Below are positions 16,031 to 25,801 of a stretch of DNA of 64,000 nucleotides, piece after piece. The position numbers and the translations under genes are program-made. Positions within the stretch are counted from its first letter, which is position 1. Each line of letters opens with the position of its first letter. The DNA is from Mediterraneibacter agrestimuris. Lineage in GTDB: Bacteria; Bacillota; Clostridia; Lachnospirales; Lachnospiraceae. Under the pieces are notes generated by a model. That model was given only the letters and a program-made list of their open reading frames with translations, was not told the DNA's origin and searched no databases. The stretch is taken from positions 1 to 64,000 of the forward strand of contig NZ_CALPDG010000016.1 in NCBI RefSeq assembly GCF_943193195.1. Reading direction: 5' to 3'.

Positions 16031-16324
16031 ATGTTCTGGACAAGAGCGATTTTGTGGAAGATAATAAAAGTGCTGGGGTACCTGATTGGAATGGTCAGGT
16101 ACTATCCGGCAAGAAAAAAGAAATATTTTTTTGTCCCATACTTGACACGTCCACATATCTTCCGCCATACCTTTGCTACAAGAGCCATAGAGGCAGGAAT
16201 GCAGCCACAGGTTTTAAAAACAATACTGGGGCATAGTTCCTTGGCTATGACAATGGATTTATACTCTCATGTATTACCGGATACAAAATCCGAGGAAATG
16301 AATAAAATATCAAAAGCGTTTTAA
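16031..16324 (+). pseudogene. Tyrosine recombinase/integrase, C-terminal remnant
   Basis: The last 58 or so residues match the catalytic end of phage-type integrases: PHIFRHTFATRAIEAGM carries the HxxR box, LKTILGHSS the second histidine, and MDLYSHV the tyrosine nucleophile, followed by the family-typical tail. The N-terminal and first catalytic-arginine parts are absent; the sequence before about 16,130 is unrelated and overlaps the att-like motif at 16,034. The larger element therefore seems to have inserted into, or replaced, the 5' part of an older integrase gene. Confidence 0.85.
16034..16047 (+). other. Motif identical to the IME end, at the end of the triplet element
   Basis: TTCTGGACAAGAGC here is identical to the right end of the IME read inward (11,388 to 11,375, minus strand). 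It lies 5 bp after the stop of recombinase 3 and is probably part of an attachment site. Confidence 0.55.
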
Positions 16325-16358
16325 GGCAGGATAGTCCATATATCCTGTCTATTATTTT
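16325..16358 (+). terminator. Terminator after the integrase remnant
   Basis: GGCAGGATA (16,325-16,333) pairs with TATCCTGTC (16,341-16,349), followed by a T-rich tail. Confidence 0.75.
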
Positions 16359-16880
16359 GTCCAAAAAAATGTCCAACTTTGGATGTCACAAGAAAGAAGA
16401 TGATAAAAAGAAAATCCTTTGAAACATAACGTTTCAAAGGAAGATATAACATGATAAAAATGTAAAAAAGCATGGTTTTTAAAGTTTTGTTTTACGTGTG
16501 GAAGGTCTCGAACACACGCGCCTCAGCGGGCAGCAAAGTTATCCGGTGGATGTCTTTGCTGGTTTCCCATAACGCCGGAAATCGGCGGCAAGCCCAATAA
16601 GACCTTGGTTTTTGCCTGCGAGTAAAGGGCTTTGCAACGAATGAAAGTATAGCATGAAAAAGTGGATAAATCAAGATTTATTCGGAATAGGAAAATAGAT
16701 GTAGTAACAGTTCAGCCTTTCGGCTGCACTGTTACTGAATCCGCCCGCCGAAGGCATGAATTATGGGATGCCCGGATGGGTATAGAATTATGTGCTTGTC
16801 CAATTGCAGAAGATGTGATACACTCCCCTTAAAACAACTGTGTTATAGGGTGGATTCTGCGAGTGGGGAGTTGACAGGAC
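16359..16880. other. Non-coding junction between mobile island and chromosome
   Basis: No convincing gene is seen. A perfect hairpin CCTTTGAAAC/GTTTCAAAGG lies at 16,416-16,440. The stretch 16,490-16,650 is GC-richer than its surroundings, with only a weak minus-strand frame, and may be a decayed remnant. The palindromic repeat at 16,703-16,736 falls inside. Confidence 0.5.
16703..16736. repeat. Dispersed palindrome, copy A
   Basis: AGTAACAGTTCAGCC (16,703-16,717) pairs with GGCTGCACTGTTACT (16,722-16,736) across a TTTC loop with one mismatch. The central 32 bases are the exact reverse complement of copy G at 50,981-51,012. Confidence 0.85.
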
Positions 16881-17732
16881 GTGGCAGGAGCACGAAAGAG
16901 AAAGAAAAGACACAGCATAAGAAACTTCATAGCTGCTATGCTGATTATTGTATTGAGCGGCATTGGTCTTTATGCGCAGCTTGGGGGAGCCGATGCGAGG
17001 GCACAATTATCCGAAGTAAAGACGCAGGTACAGACTGCGGTTTATGAAGCGGGGGAGAAAGTCGGTCTGGCGAAACCAGCCAGCAAGCTGATACAGTGGG
17101 GACAGGAACTATGGGATGAATTTGTCCCGGGGGCGGAACCGAAGGTTTTGCTTGCAGATATTCCGGAATATGCCGGTGCGCCGTATGTGGAGATAAATGG
17201 TAATGTTCCTCAGTTTGACAAGGCGGACTTTGAGAGGGAGGCTTTTGAAAGATACAGTTCCCTGGATTTGCTTAGCCGCTGCGGTACAGCATATGCAAAG
17301 CTGGGACAAGAACTGATGCCGAAGGAGAAGCGGGAAAGTATCAGTCAGGTGAAGCCAACAGGCTGGCAGAATGTAAAATATGAAGAAATTGATCAGAAAT
17401 ATTTATATAACCGCTGTCATTTGATTGGGTTTCAGTTAGCAGGTGAGAATGACAATGAGAAGAATCTGATTACCGGAACCCGATATATGAATGTTGATGG
17501 AATGCTGCCATTGGAAAATAAAGTGGCATCTTATATCCGTGAAACAGGGAATCATGTGATGTATCGTGTCACTCCGGTGTATGATGGGGCTGATATGGTG
17601 GCAAGAGGGGTGCAGATTGAGGCAGAGTCTGTGGAAGACGGCGGAAGCGGAGTACGGTTTAATGTGTATTGTTACAATGTGCAGCCCGGAATTGAGATTG
17701 ATTATGCAACCGGAGAGAGCTGGGAGAAATAA
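16881..17732 (+). CDS. Secreted or membrane-anchored DNA/RNA non-specific endonuclease
   Basis: The product is 283 aa, starting at GTG. An N-terminal basic segment and a hydrophobic helix (about residues 13-33) form a signal anchor. The C-terminal domain (about 95-283) resembles EndA/Spd-like beta-beta-alpha metal nucleases: LYNRCHLIGFQLAGEN holds the catalytic histidine, NEKNLITGTRYMN the metal-binding asparagine region. In the usual DRGH box the arginine and glycine are replaced (NRCH), as in streptococcal members. The role is probably extracellular nucleic-acid degradation or DNA uptake. It stands alone, downstream of the mobile island. Confidence 0.85.
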   Translation: MAGARKRKKRHSIRNFIAAMLIIVLSGIGLYAQLGGADARAQLSEVKTQVQTAVYEAGEKVGLAKPASKLIQWGQELWDEFVPGAEPKVLLADIPEYAGAPYVEINGNVPQFDKADFEREAFERYSSLDLLSRCGTAYAKLGQELMPKEKRESISQVKPTGWQNVKYEEIDQKYLYNRCHLIGFQLAGENDNEKNLITGTRYMNVDGMLPLENKVASYIRETGNHVMYRVTPVYDGADMVARGVQIEAESVEDGGSGVRFNVYCYNVQPGIEIDYATGESWEK

Positions 17733-17784
17733 AGACTATCTGAAATATTTCTGACTTTATAAATGATACGGGGAGGGAATGATT

Positions 17785-18792
17785 ATGTCCTTAAAAATTG
17801 GAATTATCGGAACGAATTATATAAGTGATAATCTCTGCCGTGCAGCAATACAGGTGCCGGGAGTGGAATTGTATGCGGTGTATTCCAGAAAGCAGGAAAC
17901 AGGTTCCGTGTTTGCAGAGAAATATGGAATTACACACGTTTTTACTGATTACGAGGAATTTTTATCATCGGAAATCAATGCGGTATACGTGGCATCACCG
18001 AATGTGATCCACTGTCAGCAGACGCTGGAAGCGCTGCGCCATAAAAAACATGTACTTTGTGAGAAAGTTATGGCAGTCAATGAAAGGGAAGTGCAAAGTA
18101 TGATTGACTGTGCCCGTGAAAATGGTGTAATTCTGCTGGAAGCTATGCGCCCGGATTTTGATCCCGCATTGGCGCTTGCAGAGGAATGCCTGCCGGAGAT
18201 CGGAAAGCTGCGGAGAGTGACATATGAATACTGTCAATATTCCGGGCGGTATGATACATTTCGTCAGGGAGAAATCTTAAATGCTTTTAATCCAGAGTTG
18301 TCCAATGCGGCGATTATGGATATCGGTGTATACTGCATACATTCTCTGGTTCGTCTGCTTGGTATGCCAAAGGCAGTGAGGGCATATTCTACAAAGCTTC
18401 ATAATGGATTTGAGGGAAGTGGAATTGTTCTGATGGAATATGAAGATTTACTGGCAGAGGCAGTATATTCTAAGATATCTGTAAGTGTGAATCCGAGTGT
18501 GATCCAGGGGGAGGAAGGTTCAATCTTGATTGACTATATAGGGAGTCCAATGCGTATGGAGGTGCGTAGGAGAAGGAGCTGCCGTGATACATTAGACGGC
18601 GGTGAGAGTAGGGTGATACCGTATACTCCGGTGGAAAATAATATGGTTTATGAAGTGCAGGAGTTTTTACGGTTAATTCAGGAAAATGAAGTGAACCACA
18701 GATATTTACAATATTCTCTCGATACGATTCGGGTAATTGATGAAGCAAGAAGACAGAATGAGATTGTATTTTCATCGGATTTAGTGCTATAA
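17785..18792 (+). CDS. Gfo/Idh/MocA family NAD(P)-dependent oxidoreductase
   Basis: The product is 335 aa. The N-terminal Rossmann fold has the [11 protein letters not shown] cofactor loop, then [19 protein letters not shown] and [12 protein letters not shown], where EK is the family signature lysine. The C-terminal alpha/beta domain has the MDIGVYCIH box typical of this family. It should oxidise or reduce a sugar or related polyol; the substrate cannot be told. The start at 17,785 is preferred over 17,779 because GGAGG lies eight bases upstream. It is 34 bp upstream of asnS. Confidence 0.9.
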   Translation: MSLKIGIIGTNYISDNLCRAAIQVPGVELYAVYSRKQETGSVFAEKYGITHVFTDYEEFLSSEINAVYVASPNVIHCQQTLEALRHKKHVLCEKVMAVNEREVQSMIDCARENGVILLEAMRPDFDPALALAEECLPEIGKLRRVTYEYCQYSGRYDTFRQGEILNAFNPELSNAAIMDIGVYCIHSLVRLLGMPKAVRAYSTKLHNGFEGSGIVLMEYEDLLAEAVYSKISVSVNPSVIQGEEGSILIDYIGSPMRMEVRRRRSCRDTLDGGESRVIPYTPVENNMVYEVQEFLRLIQENEVNHRYLQYSLDTIRVIDEARRQNEIVFSSDLVL

Positions 18793-18826
18793 TATAGAAC
18801 ATGTTAACAGACAAGGAGTAGGAGAG

Positions 18827-20218
18827 ATGGAATTAATAACAGTTCGCGAATTATTTAAAAACAGAGAGCAGTACCTTGACAAGAAGGTTACGGTTGGCGG
18901 ATGGATCCGCAGTATCCGTGACTCCAAAACATTTGGATTTATTGTGGTAAATGATGGTTCTTATTTTGAAACATTACAGATTGTATATCATGACAGTATG
19001 GAGAATTTTCAGGAGATATCCAGACAGAATGTAGGCGCTGCAATTATCGTAACAGGTACTCTTGTTGCGACACCGCAGGCAAAACAGCCGTTTGAGATTC
19101 AGGCGGATGAAGTTGTGGTTGAAGGTGCGTCTGCACCGGACTATCCGCTGCAGAAGAAGCGTCATAGCTTTGAATATCTCAGAACAATTTCCCATCTGCG
19201 TCCGAGAACGAATACATTTCAGGCGGTATTCCGTGTGCGTTCTCTTGCGGCATATGCGATTCACAAGTTCTTCCAGGAGAGAGGATTTGTGTATGTGCAT
19301 ACACCGCTGATTACGGGAAGTGACTGTGAAGGCGCGGGAGAGATGTTCCGTGTAACTACAATGGATATGGAGAACCTACCGAAGAACGAAGACGGCAGTG
19401 TGGATTACAGCCAGGACTTTTTCGGAAAAGAAACAAGCCTGACTGTAAGCGGACAGCTCAACGGTGAGACTTATGCACAGGCGTTCAGAAGTATTTACAC
19501 ATTTGGACCGACATTCCGTGCAGAAAACTCCAATACGACAAGGCATGCTGCTGAGTTCTGGATGATCGAGCCGGAAATTGCGTTTGCAGATCTGGAAGAT
19601 AACATGAATCTCGCAGAGTCAATGCTGAAGTATGTGATTCATTATGTAATGGAAGAGGCGCCGGAGGAGATGAACTTCTTTAACTCCTTTGTGGACAAGG
19701 GATTGATTGAAAGACTAAAGAATGTTGCAGAGTCTGATTTTGCAAGAGTGACTTATACAGAGGCAGTTGAGATTCTGGAGAAGAATAATGACAAATTTGA
19801 ATATAAGGTACACTGGGGTAGTGACTTACAGACGGAGCATGAACGCTACCTGACAGAAGAAGTGTACAAACGCCCGGTATTCGTAACAGATTATCCGAAG
19901 GAGATTAAGGCGTTTTATATGAAGCTCAACGATGATGGCAAAACGGTTGCCGCAGTGGATTGTCTTGTTCCGGGAATCGGCGAGATTATCGGAGGAAGCC
20001 AGAGAGAAGATGACTACGGGAAGCTGTGTGCGAGAATGCAGGAACTGGGTCTGAAAGAGGAAGATTACGGCTTCTATCTGGATCTGAGAAGATTCGGGTC
20101 TACACGTCATGCAGGGTTCGGTCTTGGATTTGAGAGATGTGTGATGTATCTGACGGGTATGGGAAATATCCGTGACGTGCTTCCATTCCCGAGAACAGTA
20201 AACAACTGTGAGTTATAA
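18827..20218 (+). CDS. asnS: Asparaginyl-tRNA synthetase
   Basis: The product is 463 aa, the usual length. It charges tRNA-Asn with asparagine in the cytoplasm. An OB-fold anticodon-binding domain (about residues 1-120) contains [17 protein letters not shown]. The class II catalytic core follows, with [20 protein letters not shown] (motif 2) and [16 protein letters not shown] (motif 3). RDVLPFPRT is the usual end. An AGGAG ribosome binding site precedes the ATG. No T-box leader is visible in the short upstream gap. A terminator follows. Confidence 0.97.
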   Translation: MELITVRELFKNREQYLDKKVTVGGWIRSIRDSKTFGFIVVNDGSYFETLQIVYHDSMENFQEISRQNVGAAIIVTGTLVATPQAKQPFEIQADEVVVEGASAPDYPLQKKRHSFEYLRTISHLRPRTNTFQAVFRVRSLAAYAIHKFFQERGFVYVHTPLITGSDCEGAGEMFRVTTMDMENLPKNEDGSVDYSQDFFGKETSLTVSGQLNGETYAQAFRSIYTFGPTFRAENSNTTRHAAEFWMIEPEIAFADLEDNMNLAESMLKYVIHYVMEEAPEEMNFFNSFVDKGLIERLKNVAESDFARVTYTEAVEILEKNNDKFEYKVHWGSDLQTEHERYLTEEVYKRPVFVTDYPKEIKAFYMKLNDDGKTVAAVDCLVPGIGEIIGGSQREDDYGKLCARMQELGLKEEDYGFYLDLRRFGSTRHAGFGLGFERCVMYLTGMGNIRDVLPFPRTVNNCEL

Positions 20219-20232
20219 AATTTATCAAATAA

Positions 20233-20262
20233 GAGGGTGTCCCGGCTTCCGGAGATACCCTC
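20233..20262 (+). terminator. Terminator after asnS
   Basis: GAGGGTGTC pairs with GATACCCTC around a GC-rich loop, followed by a T-containing tail. Confidence 0.65.
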
Positions 20263-20339
20263 GTTTGGAATAAAGGCGGCACGCCGGGAATATACCGTTA
20301 CTGCCGGGAATGGAGAGAGTGAAAGAGGAGAGTATAGAG

Positions 20340-21389
20340 ATGCGGTTTATTCATATTGCAGATGTACATCTTGGAGCAGAACCGGATGCGGGGAGCGCTT
20401 ACAGTGAAGTGCGTCCAAGAGAATTATGGGAGACTTTTGGGAAAGTAGTGTCAATCTGTGAGACGGAACAGATTGATCTGCTTTTGATTGCAGGAGATTT
20501 GTTTCACCGGCAGCCACTTTTGCGGGAATTGAAGGAGGTAAACTATTTACTTTCTTCTCTGAGCCATACAAAGGTAGTATTAATTGCGGGAAATCACGAC
20601 TATATTGCAGCCGGTTCCTATTATCGTACATTTCAATGGGGTGAAAATGTATATCCATTGTTTGAACCGGAAGTAACGTATGTAGTATTTGAAGAATTGG
20701 ATACGGCAGTTTATGGATTCAGTTATTTTTCACGTGAAGTCCGGGAGCCAAAATATGACAGTGTGAAAGCACAAGGCGCGGCGGGGTGTGAGATTTTACT
20801 GGCACATGGCGGAGATGAAAAACATGTGCCGATTCACAGAAGCGCGCTGGAGCGGTCAGGGTTTGATTATGTTGCATTGGGGCACATTCACAGACAGCAT
20901 CATTTGATTTCGCACTATGCCGTTTATGCGGGGGCATTGGAACCAACGGATAAAAATGATACAGGACATCACGGATTTATTCAGGGAGAGATTCAAAACG
21001 GTACAGTCAGAACAGAGTTTATTTTAATGGCAAAACGGGAATATCTTCATCTTGTATTGAAGGTAAATCCTGAGATGACGATGGGGACGATACGTACCTG
21101 GATACGCCAGATTATAAAAGAAAGAGGCTTGGAGAATCTTTATCAGTTTACTTTGAAAGGATTTCGTGACGCAGATTTGGCGATTGAACCGGAAGGGCTG
21201 ATGGTCAGCGGAAATATTCTGGGGATTACAGATGGGACAAGGGCTGCCTATGATATGAACAGGCTGTCAGAAGAGAACAGGGATAATCTGATCGGAAAAT
21301 ATATCGGATTGTTTGATGGCTGTGAAGAGGGAAGTGTGGAAGAACAGGCTTTGTACGAGGGTGTGCGTGCATTGTTGGAGAGCCGGTAG
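20340..21389 (+). CDS. SbcD/YhaO-like DNA repair metallophosphoesterase
   Basis: The product is 349 aa. All calcineurin-like phosphoesterase motifs are visible: FIHIADVHLG (D-x-H), LLIAGDLFH, VLIAGNHDY (GNHD), LLAHGGDEKH and ALGHIHRQH (GHxH). The family includes SbcD, Mre11 and B. subtilis YhaO, manganese-dependent nucleases acting with an SMC-like ATPase. The next gene encodes such an ATPase, 57 bp downstream. The start at 20,340 is supported by AGAGGAG upstream; the longer frame from 20,310 adds ten unrelated residues. Confidence 0.92.
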   Translation: MRFIHIADVHLGAEPDAGSAYSEVRPRELWETFGKVVSICETEQIDLLLIAGDLFHRQPLLRELKEVNYLLSSLSHTKVVLIAGNHDYIAAGSYYRTFQWGENVYPLFEPEVTYVVFEELDTAVYGFSYFSREVREPKYDSVKAQGAAGCEILLAHGGDEKHVPIHRSALERSGFDYVALGHIHRQHHLISHYAVYAGALEPTDKNDTGHHGFIQGEIQNGTVRTEFILMAKREYLHLVLKVNPEMTMGTIRTWIRQIIKERGLENLYQFTLKGFRDADLAIEPEGLMVSGNILGITDGTRAAYDMNRLSEENRDNLIGKYIGLFDGCEEGSVEEQALYEGVRALLESR

Positions 21390-21446
21390 AGCAGAGATGG
21401 TGTGAGATGCAGGTATGGCGCCTGATTACAGAAGGGGAGAAACAAA

Positions 21447-23039
21447 ATGCAGATATTGGAGTTGCATTTAAAAAATTTTGGAAAATTTTCTGATCATCAT
21501 ATAGATTTTACGGATCATATTCAGGTTTTTTACGGAGAAAATGAGTATGGAAAATCGACTATATATGCTTTTATCAAGGCGATGCTTTTTGGGCTGGAGC
21601 GCAGCCGCGGGCGTGCGGCGGGCAAGGATGAATTCAGCCGTTATGAGCCGTGGGAGAATCCAAATTACTATGCAGGGATGATGCGGTTTCGCTGTGGCAG
21701 ACGCACCTTCCGTCTGGAGCGTACTTTTGACAGATACACAAAAAATTCGTCATTGGTTTGTGAGGACGACGGAGAAGAGTTGTCTGTAGAGGCAGGAGAT
21801 CTGAAGATGCTGCTGGAAGGCATGACGGCATCTTCTTTTGAAAATACAGCGGCAATTGGCCAGCTGACGGCAAAGCCTGGTCAGGGGCTTGCGGCAGAGC
21901 TTAAGAATTTTGCTGCAAATTATTATGAGACCGGAAGCAGTGATGTGAATCTGCAAGGTGCACTGGATTACCTGAAGGAGAGGAAAAAGCAGGTGGAACG
22001 GGAGCAGAAGAGCTGCAGGGAAGAGCATCGAAGGAAAGCGGAGAAGCTAGAAGTCCAGAAACGGTATGTGGAGATGGACGAAGAACGGCTGAAAACAGAA
22101 CTGGCAGAGACAAAGAACGAGCTGGAAACCATGAGACAGAATGTGGGAAAGTCACAGGAACGGCAAGATGTAAATGAGAAAAAGGCATACACGCAGCAAG
22201 GAATAAGAGGACAGGGTGAAAAAAATGTGTATGCTTTTTGCGGAATTATACTGGCTGTAATGAGCGCCGGGATTTTGGGTTACAGTCGATTTATGAAAGA
22301 GAGTGTGTGGATATCAATCTTGTCAGGAACTTTTCTGGCAGTGGGAATTGTGCTGACTGCAGCGGGAGCCTTCCTTAAAAGAGCTCAGAAAAAACAGGAT
22401 CAGTATAGTACAGACTTTTTGGAGAAGGAATTTTCTGGGGCAGTGCACTTTGACGAAACAGATTCACTGGGGTCTGAGCTGGCGCATAATATTCAGAAAC
22501 TGGAATGGGAGTTTACCCGCATCCGGGAGGAATTAAAGGAAAAGCAGCTTTTAAAAAGCAACTTACAGGAACAACTTCTGGAATTGGAAGAGAGTGATGA
22601 GTCAGTGCAAAAACTGCGGGAAAAGATTCGTGCCCTGGAACTTGCAGAGCATCGGATGAAGGAAGCGGCTGAGGAAATGGTACATGGTTTTGGCAAACGG
22701 CTGGATGCAGAATCATCCCGGATCTTGTGTGAGATTACAGGCGGCAGATACAGCCGTCTTTTAATTGGTGAAGGTCTCGATATGACAGTTCTGCACGATG
22801 GCAGACGGATTCCGGTGGAACGGCTGAGCCGCGGAACGCTTGAACAGGTCTATTTTTCTCTGCGGATGGCGGTGCTTTTGATTCTGTACGGGGAAGAAAT
22901 TCCGATTATTCTGGATGATGCTTTTGTATTTTATGATGAAAAAAGATTGAAATCTGTGTTAAAATGGTTGAGCGAACAGCCAAGACAGGTTATAATATTT
23001 AGTTGCCAAACACGAGAGAAACAGCTATTGGAAGGATGA
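21447..23039 (+). CDS. YhaN/SbcC-like AAA ATPase
   Basis: The product is 530 aa. A split ABC-type ATPase is visible: Walker A GENEYGKST at residues 30-38, the signature LSRGTLEQV and Walker B IPIILDDAF near the C-terminus. Between them lies a coiled coil (about 165-245), two adjacent hydrophobic helices (about 263-310) and a second coiled coil. It is shorter than B. subtilis YhaN or SbcC, but the membrane-hairpin version is a recurrent clostridial form. It should work with the phosphoesterase encoded just upstream in DNA-end processing; the membrane link is predicted from sequence. Confidence 0.85.
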   Translation: MQILELHLKNFGKFSDHHIDFTDHIQVFYGENEYGKSTIYAFIKAMLFGLERSRGRAAGKDEFSRYEPWENPNYYAGMMRFRCGRRTFRLERTFDRYTKNSSLVCEDDGEELSVEAGDLKMLLEGMTASSFENTAAIGQLTAKPGQGLAAELKNFAANYYETGSSDVNLQGALDYLKERKKQVEREQKSCREEHRRKAEKLEVQKRYVEMDEERLKTELAETKNELETMRQNVGKSQERQDVNEKKAYTQQGIRGQGEKNVYAFCGIILAVMSAGILGYSRFMKESVWISILSGTFLAVGIVLTAAGAFLKRAQKKQDQYSTDFLEKEFSGAVHFDETDSLGSELAHNIQKLEWEFTRIREELKEKQLLKSNLQEQLLELEESDESVQKLREKIRALELAEHRMKEAAEEMVHGFGKRLDAESSRILCEITGGRYSRLLIGEGLDMTVLHDGRRIPVERLSRGTLEQVYFSLRMAVLLILYGEEIPIILDDAFVFYDEKRLKSVLKWLSEQPRQVIIFSCQTREKQLLEG

Positions 23040-23045
23040 AAACTG

Positions 23046-24380
23046 ATGAAAATTACATTGCCTGCAAAAGTGTCAATGATTATTAATAATTTGCAGATGC
23101 ACGGGTTTGAAGCTTATGCCGTTGGGGGATGTGTCAGAGATTCGATACTTGCAAAAAGCCCGGAGGACTGGGATATTACAACCTCTGCAAAGCCGGCGGA
23201 GATCAAGCGTCTGTTCAGCCGTACCGTGGATACAGGGATTGAGCACGGAACGGTGACGGTATTACTTGGAAAAGAAAGCTTTGAAGTTACCACATACCGG
23301 ATTGACGGGATGTATGAAGACAGCCGTCATCCGAAAGAAGTGATCTTTACAAACAGACTGGAGGAAGACCTGCGCCGCAGAGATTTTACAATCAATGCAA
23401 TGGCGTACAATGATGAGGCGCGGCTGATCGATGTATTCGGCGGGATGAAAGACTTGAATCGTCATCTGATTCGTTGTGTAGGTGAGCCAAAAGAGAGGTT
23501 TTCCGAGGATGCACTGCGGATTTTGCGCGCAGTTCGTTTTTCTGCTCAGTTGAATTTTCCGATTGAACCGGCAACTGCGGATGCGATCAGGGAACTGGCG
23601 CCGGCTCTTGAGAATATCAGCGCGGAGCGGATTCAGGCAGAGCTTGTAAAACTGCTTGTGTCTGCTCATCCAGAACAAATCAGAGATGCCTGTGAACTGG
23701 GAATTACAAAAGTGATATTGCCAGAATGGGACGCTATGGAAGGAGTGGTACAGAATACTCCGCATCATAAATATAACGTAGCGGAGCATACAGTACATGC
23801 TCTGAAAAGTGTCAAACGGGATAAGATTCTTCGGCTGACTATGCTTTTTCATGACATGGGGAAACCAGCCATGAAAAAAACAGATGGGAACGGCAGAGAT
23901 CATTTTAAAGGACATGCGCTGGTAAGTGAAGAGATTGCCCGCTCGGTTATGCGGAGACTGAAATTTGACAATGAGACGGTGAAGAAAGTGACCCGTCTTG
24001 TGTGTTACCACGATTACAGGATTGAGGCGACACCGCAGAATGTGCGCCGCGCCATGAACCGGATCGGCATAGATTTGTTTCCATATTATCTTGCTGTGAG
24101 GATGGCAGATGTAAAGGCGCAGAGTCCATACCGCAGACGAGAAAAGATTGAAAATATCATTGCCATGCGGGAGATTTATCAGGAAACACTTGTGAATGAG
24201 GACTGTGTAACACTGCGTGATCTGGCAGTGGGCGGCAGAGAACTTATGGAAATCGGTATGAAACCAGGCAGAGAGTTGGGAAATATGTTGAATGAACTAC
24301 TGGAATGGGTCATTGACGAGCCAGATTGTAACAAGAAAGAGATTTTATGTGAATATGTAAAAGAAAAATTAGGTCTGTAG
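23046..24380 (+). CDS. cca: CCA tRNA nucleotidyltransferase with HD domain
   Basis: The product is 444 aa. The nucleotidyltransferase head has GGCVRDSILAKSPEDWDITT, holding the two catalytic aspartates, then DLRRRDFTINAMAYN and RFSEDALRILRAVRFSAQ. An HD domain follows (LTMLFHDMGKPA about residue 261, LVCYHDYR). It adds or repairs CCA at tRNA 3' ends. The start is six bases after the stop of the ATPase gene, so the two are likely cotranscribed. Confidence 0.95.
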   Translation: MKITLPAKVSMIINNLQMHGFEAYAVGGCVRDSILAKSPEDWDITTSAKPAEIKRLFSRTVDTGIEHGTVTVLLGKESFEVTTYRIDGMYEDSRHPKEVIFTNRLEEDLRRRDFTINAMAYNDEARLIDVFGGMKDLNRHLIRCVGEPKERFSEDALRILRAVRFSAQLNFPIEPATADAIRELAPALENISAERIQAELVKLLVSAHPEQIRDACELGITKVILPEWDAMEGVVQNTPHHKYNVAEHTVHALKSVKRDKILRLTMLFHDMGKPAMKKTDGNGRDHFKGHALVSEEIARSVMRRLKFDNETVKKVTRLVCYHDYRIEATPQNVRRAMNRIGIDLFPYYLAVRMADVKAQSPYRRREKIENIIAMREIYQETLVNEDCVTLRDLAVGGRELMEIGMKPGRELGNMLNELLEWVIDEPDCNKKEILCEYVKEKLGL

Positions 24381-24495
24381 CATACTCAGGCTGTCTCCTT
24401 CATAGATTAGAACAAAGATAAATATTTCACACTCGGGCAAATGCGGCTTCAATTGTGTGGAGTATTTATACGAAATTGAAGCGCAGGGGGCAGCC

Positions 24496-25539
24496 ATGAA
24501 AGACTACGAATTAGAAATTCTGGATCAATATGAGATTGAAATAAGAAGCACCCGCAAAGTAAGGGGTGCGTTTTTTTGCGATACAAATGAGGGGATAATG
24601 CTGTTAAAAGAAGCGGCGATTTCTGACAGGCGGGCTCTTTTTTTGTATAAAATGCTTTGCAGGCTTTCCGGTGACGGCTATCCGAATGTGGATATTCCGG
24701 TAGCTTCCAAAGAAGGGAGCCTGATCAGCACATCAAGAGACGGCAGCCGCTATATGCTGAAACGATGGTTTAATGGACGGGAGTGTGATGTGCGCCGGGA
24801 AGCAGAAGTGTTAGAGTCAGTGAGAAATCTGGCATTTCTTCATCAAAAATTGCATTGGCAAAAAGATTCTGAAGAAGAATCACCATCTGTAGGACGACAT
24901 TTGAAAGAAGAGTTTCTCTGCCATAACAGGGAGTTGAAAAAGGTCCGTTCATTTATCCGAAATAAAGTGAACAAAGGGGATTTTGAATACTTATTTTTAC
25001 AGTGTTTTGAGAAAATGTACCAGACGGCGGTCAGGATAACAAAACGGCTTGAGAACTCTGGTTATGAGGATCTGTACAAAAAGAGTATTGAATCAGGGTG
25101 TCTGGTTCATGGGGATTATAATTACCACAATATATTGTTTTCAAATGTACCGTTTTCAGGAACAGGTAAGGGCACTGTTTTTCGCGGGGCGGACAGAATG
25201 GCAACAACCAATTTTGAACATTTCCGGTTAGATGTACAGGTGCAGGACTTGTATTATTTTTTGCGAAAGGTGATGGAAAAACATAAATGGAATGAGCAAC
25301 TGGGGCTGCAGATGCTGGAAGCATACAGCGCAGTTCGTCCATTAGAGACTGCAGAGTGGGAGTATATTGCTCTGAAGCTTGCGTATCCTGAAAAATTCTG
25401 GAAAATTGCCAATACTTATTATCACTCCAACAAAGCATGGATTCCTGAAAAAAATGTGGATAAACTGAAAACTACAGTTATACAGTCAGAAGAAAAGCAG
25501 CGTTTTCTAAGAAATGTGCTTAGTTTTTCAGTAGAATAA
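24496..25539 (+). CDS. CotS-family spore coat protein, kinase-like fold
   Basis: The product is 347 aa and resembles CotS/YutH-type coat proteins, which have an aminoglycoside-phosphotransferase fold. LVHGDYNYHNILF (about residue 203) is the kinase-like catalytic loop (HGDxxxxN). The usual DFD metal motif region reads TTNFEHFRLDV, so the metal-binding aspartate looks replaced by asparagine, common in coat pseudokinases. It is expected in the mother cell during sporulation. The start at 24,496 follows AGGGGG; a GTG at 24,457 is the alternative. It sits alone before HU. Confidence 0.8.
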   Translation: MKDYELEILDQYEIEIRSTRKVRGAFFCDTNEGIMLLKEAAISDRRALFLYKMLCRLSGDGYPNVDIPVASKEGSLISTSRDGSRYMLKRWFNGRECDVRREAEVLESVRNLAFLHQKLHWQKDSEEESPSVGRHLKEEFLCHNRELKKVRSFIRNKVNKGDFEYLFLQCFEKMYQTAVRITKRLENSGYEDLYKKSIESGCLVHGDYNYHNILFSNVPFSGTGKGTVFRGADRMATTNFEHFRLDVQVQDLYYFLRKVMEKHKWNEQLGLQMLEAYSAVRPLETAEWEYIALKLAYPEKFWKIANTYYHSNKAWIPEKNVDKLKTTVIQSEEKQRFLRNVLSFSVE

Positions 25540-25668
25540 GAGACTGGAAAAAACGGTGATATATTATGTATGGAAATATAAAGAAACCTTGATTTGCGGG
25601 GGTAAATCTGCAGAAAGGGTAAAAAATGTATAAAAAAGGTGAAAAACCTCCAAATATAAGGAAATCCC

Positions 25669-25697
25669 TTGACAAACAAGGGGGAAACAGGTATAAC
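25669..25697 (+). promoter_or_regulatory. Sigma-A promoter of the HU gene
   Basis: TTGACA (25,669-25,674) and TATAAC (25,692-25,697) are spaced 17 bp. Confidence 0.85.
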
Positions 25698-25701
25698 AAG
25701 A

Positions 25702-25745
25702 AATAAAGGTGAGGTCGTGCGTAAGCGTGAGGACAGACCTTTATT
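25702..25745 (+). promoter_or_regulatory. Leader hairpin in the HU 5' UTR
   Basis: AATAAAGGT (25,702-25,710) and ACCTTTATT (25,737-25,745) pair around a 26-base loop, just after the promoter and about 55 bp before the HU ATG. It may stabilise the mRNA or act as an autoregulatory site. Confidence 0.55.
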
Positions 25746-25801
25746 ATTATTCTGTTAGAATAGACAATATTCTACTACAATATAAAGAGGAGGAAATATC
25801 C

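Noticed and set aside
16492-16674. Minus-strand ORF of 60 codons
   Set aside because: No ribosome binding site, no known motif and an amino-acid composition typical of random frame.
18793-18826. T-box or other riboswitch before asnS; also looked for before metG and asnB
   Set aside because: The upstream gaps are too short or lack the T-box sequence and specifier stem.
24457-24495. GTG start for the CotS-like gene
   Set aside because: The ATG at 24,496 has a better ribosome binding site and a family-like start; the GTG remains a minor possibility.
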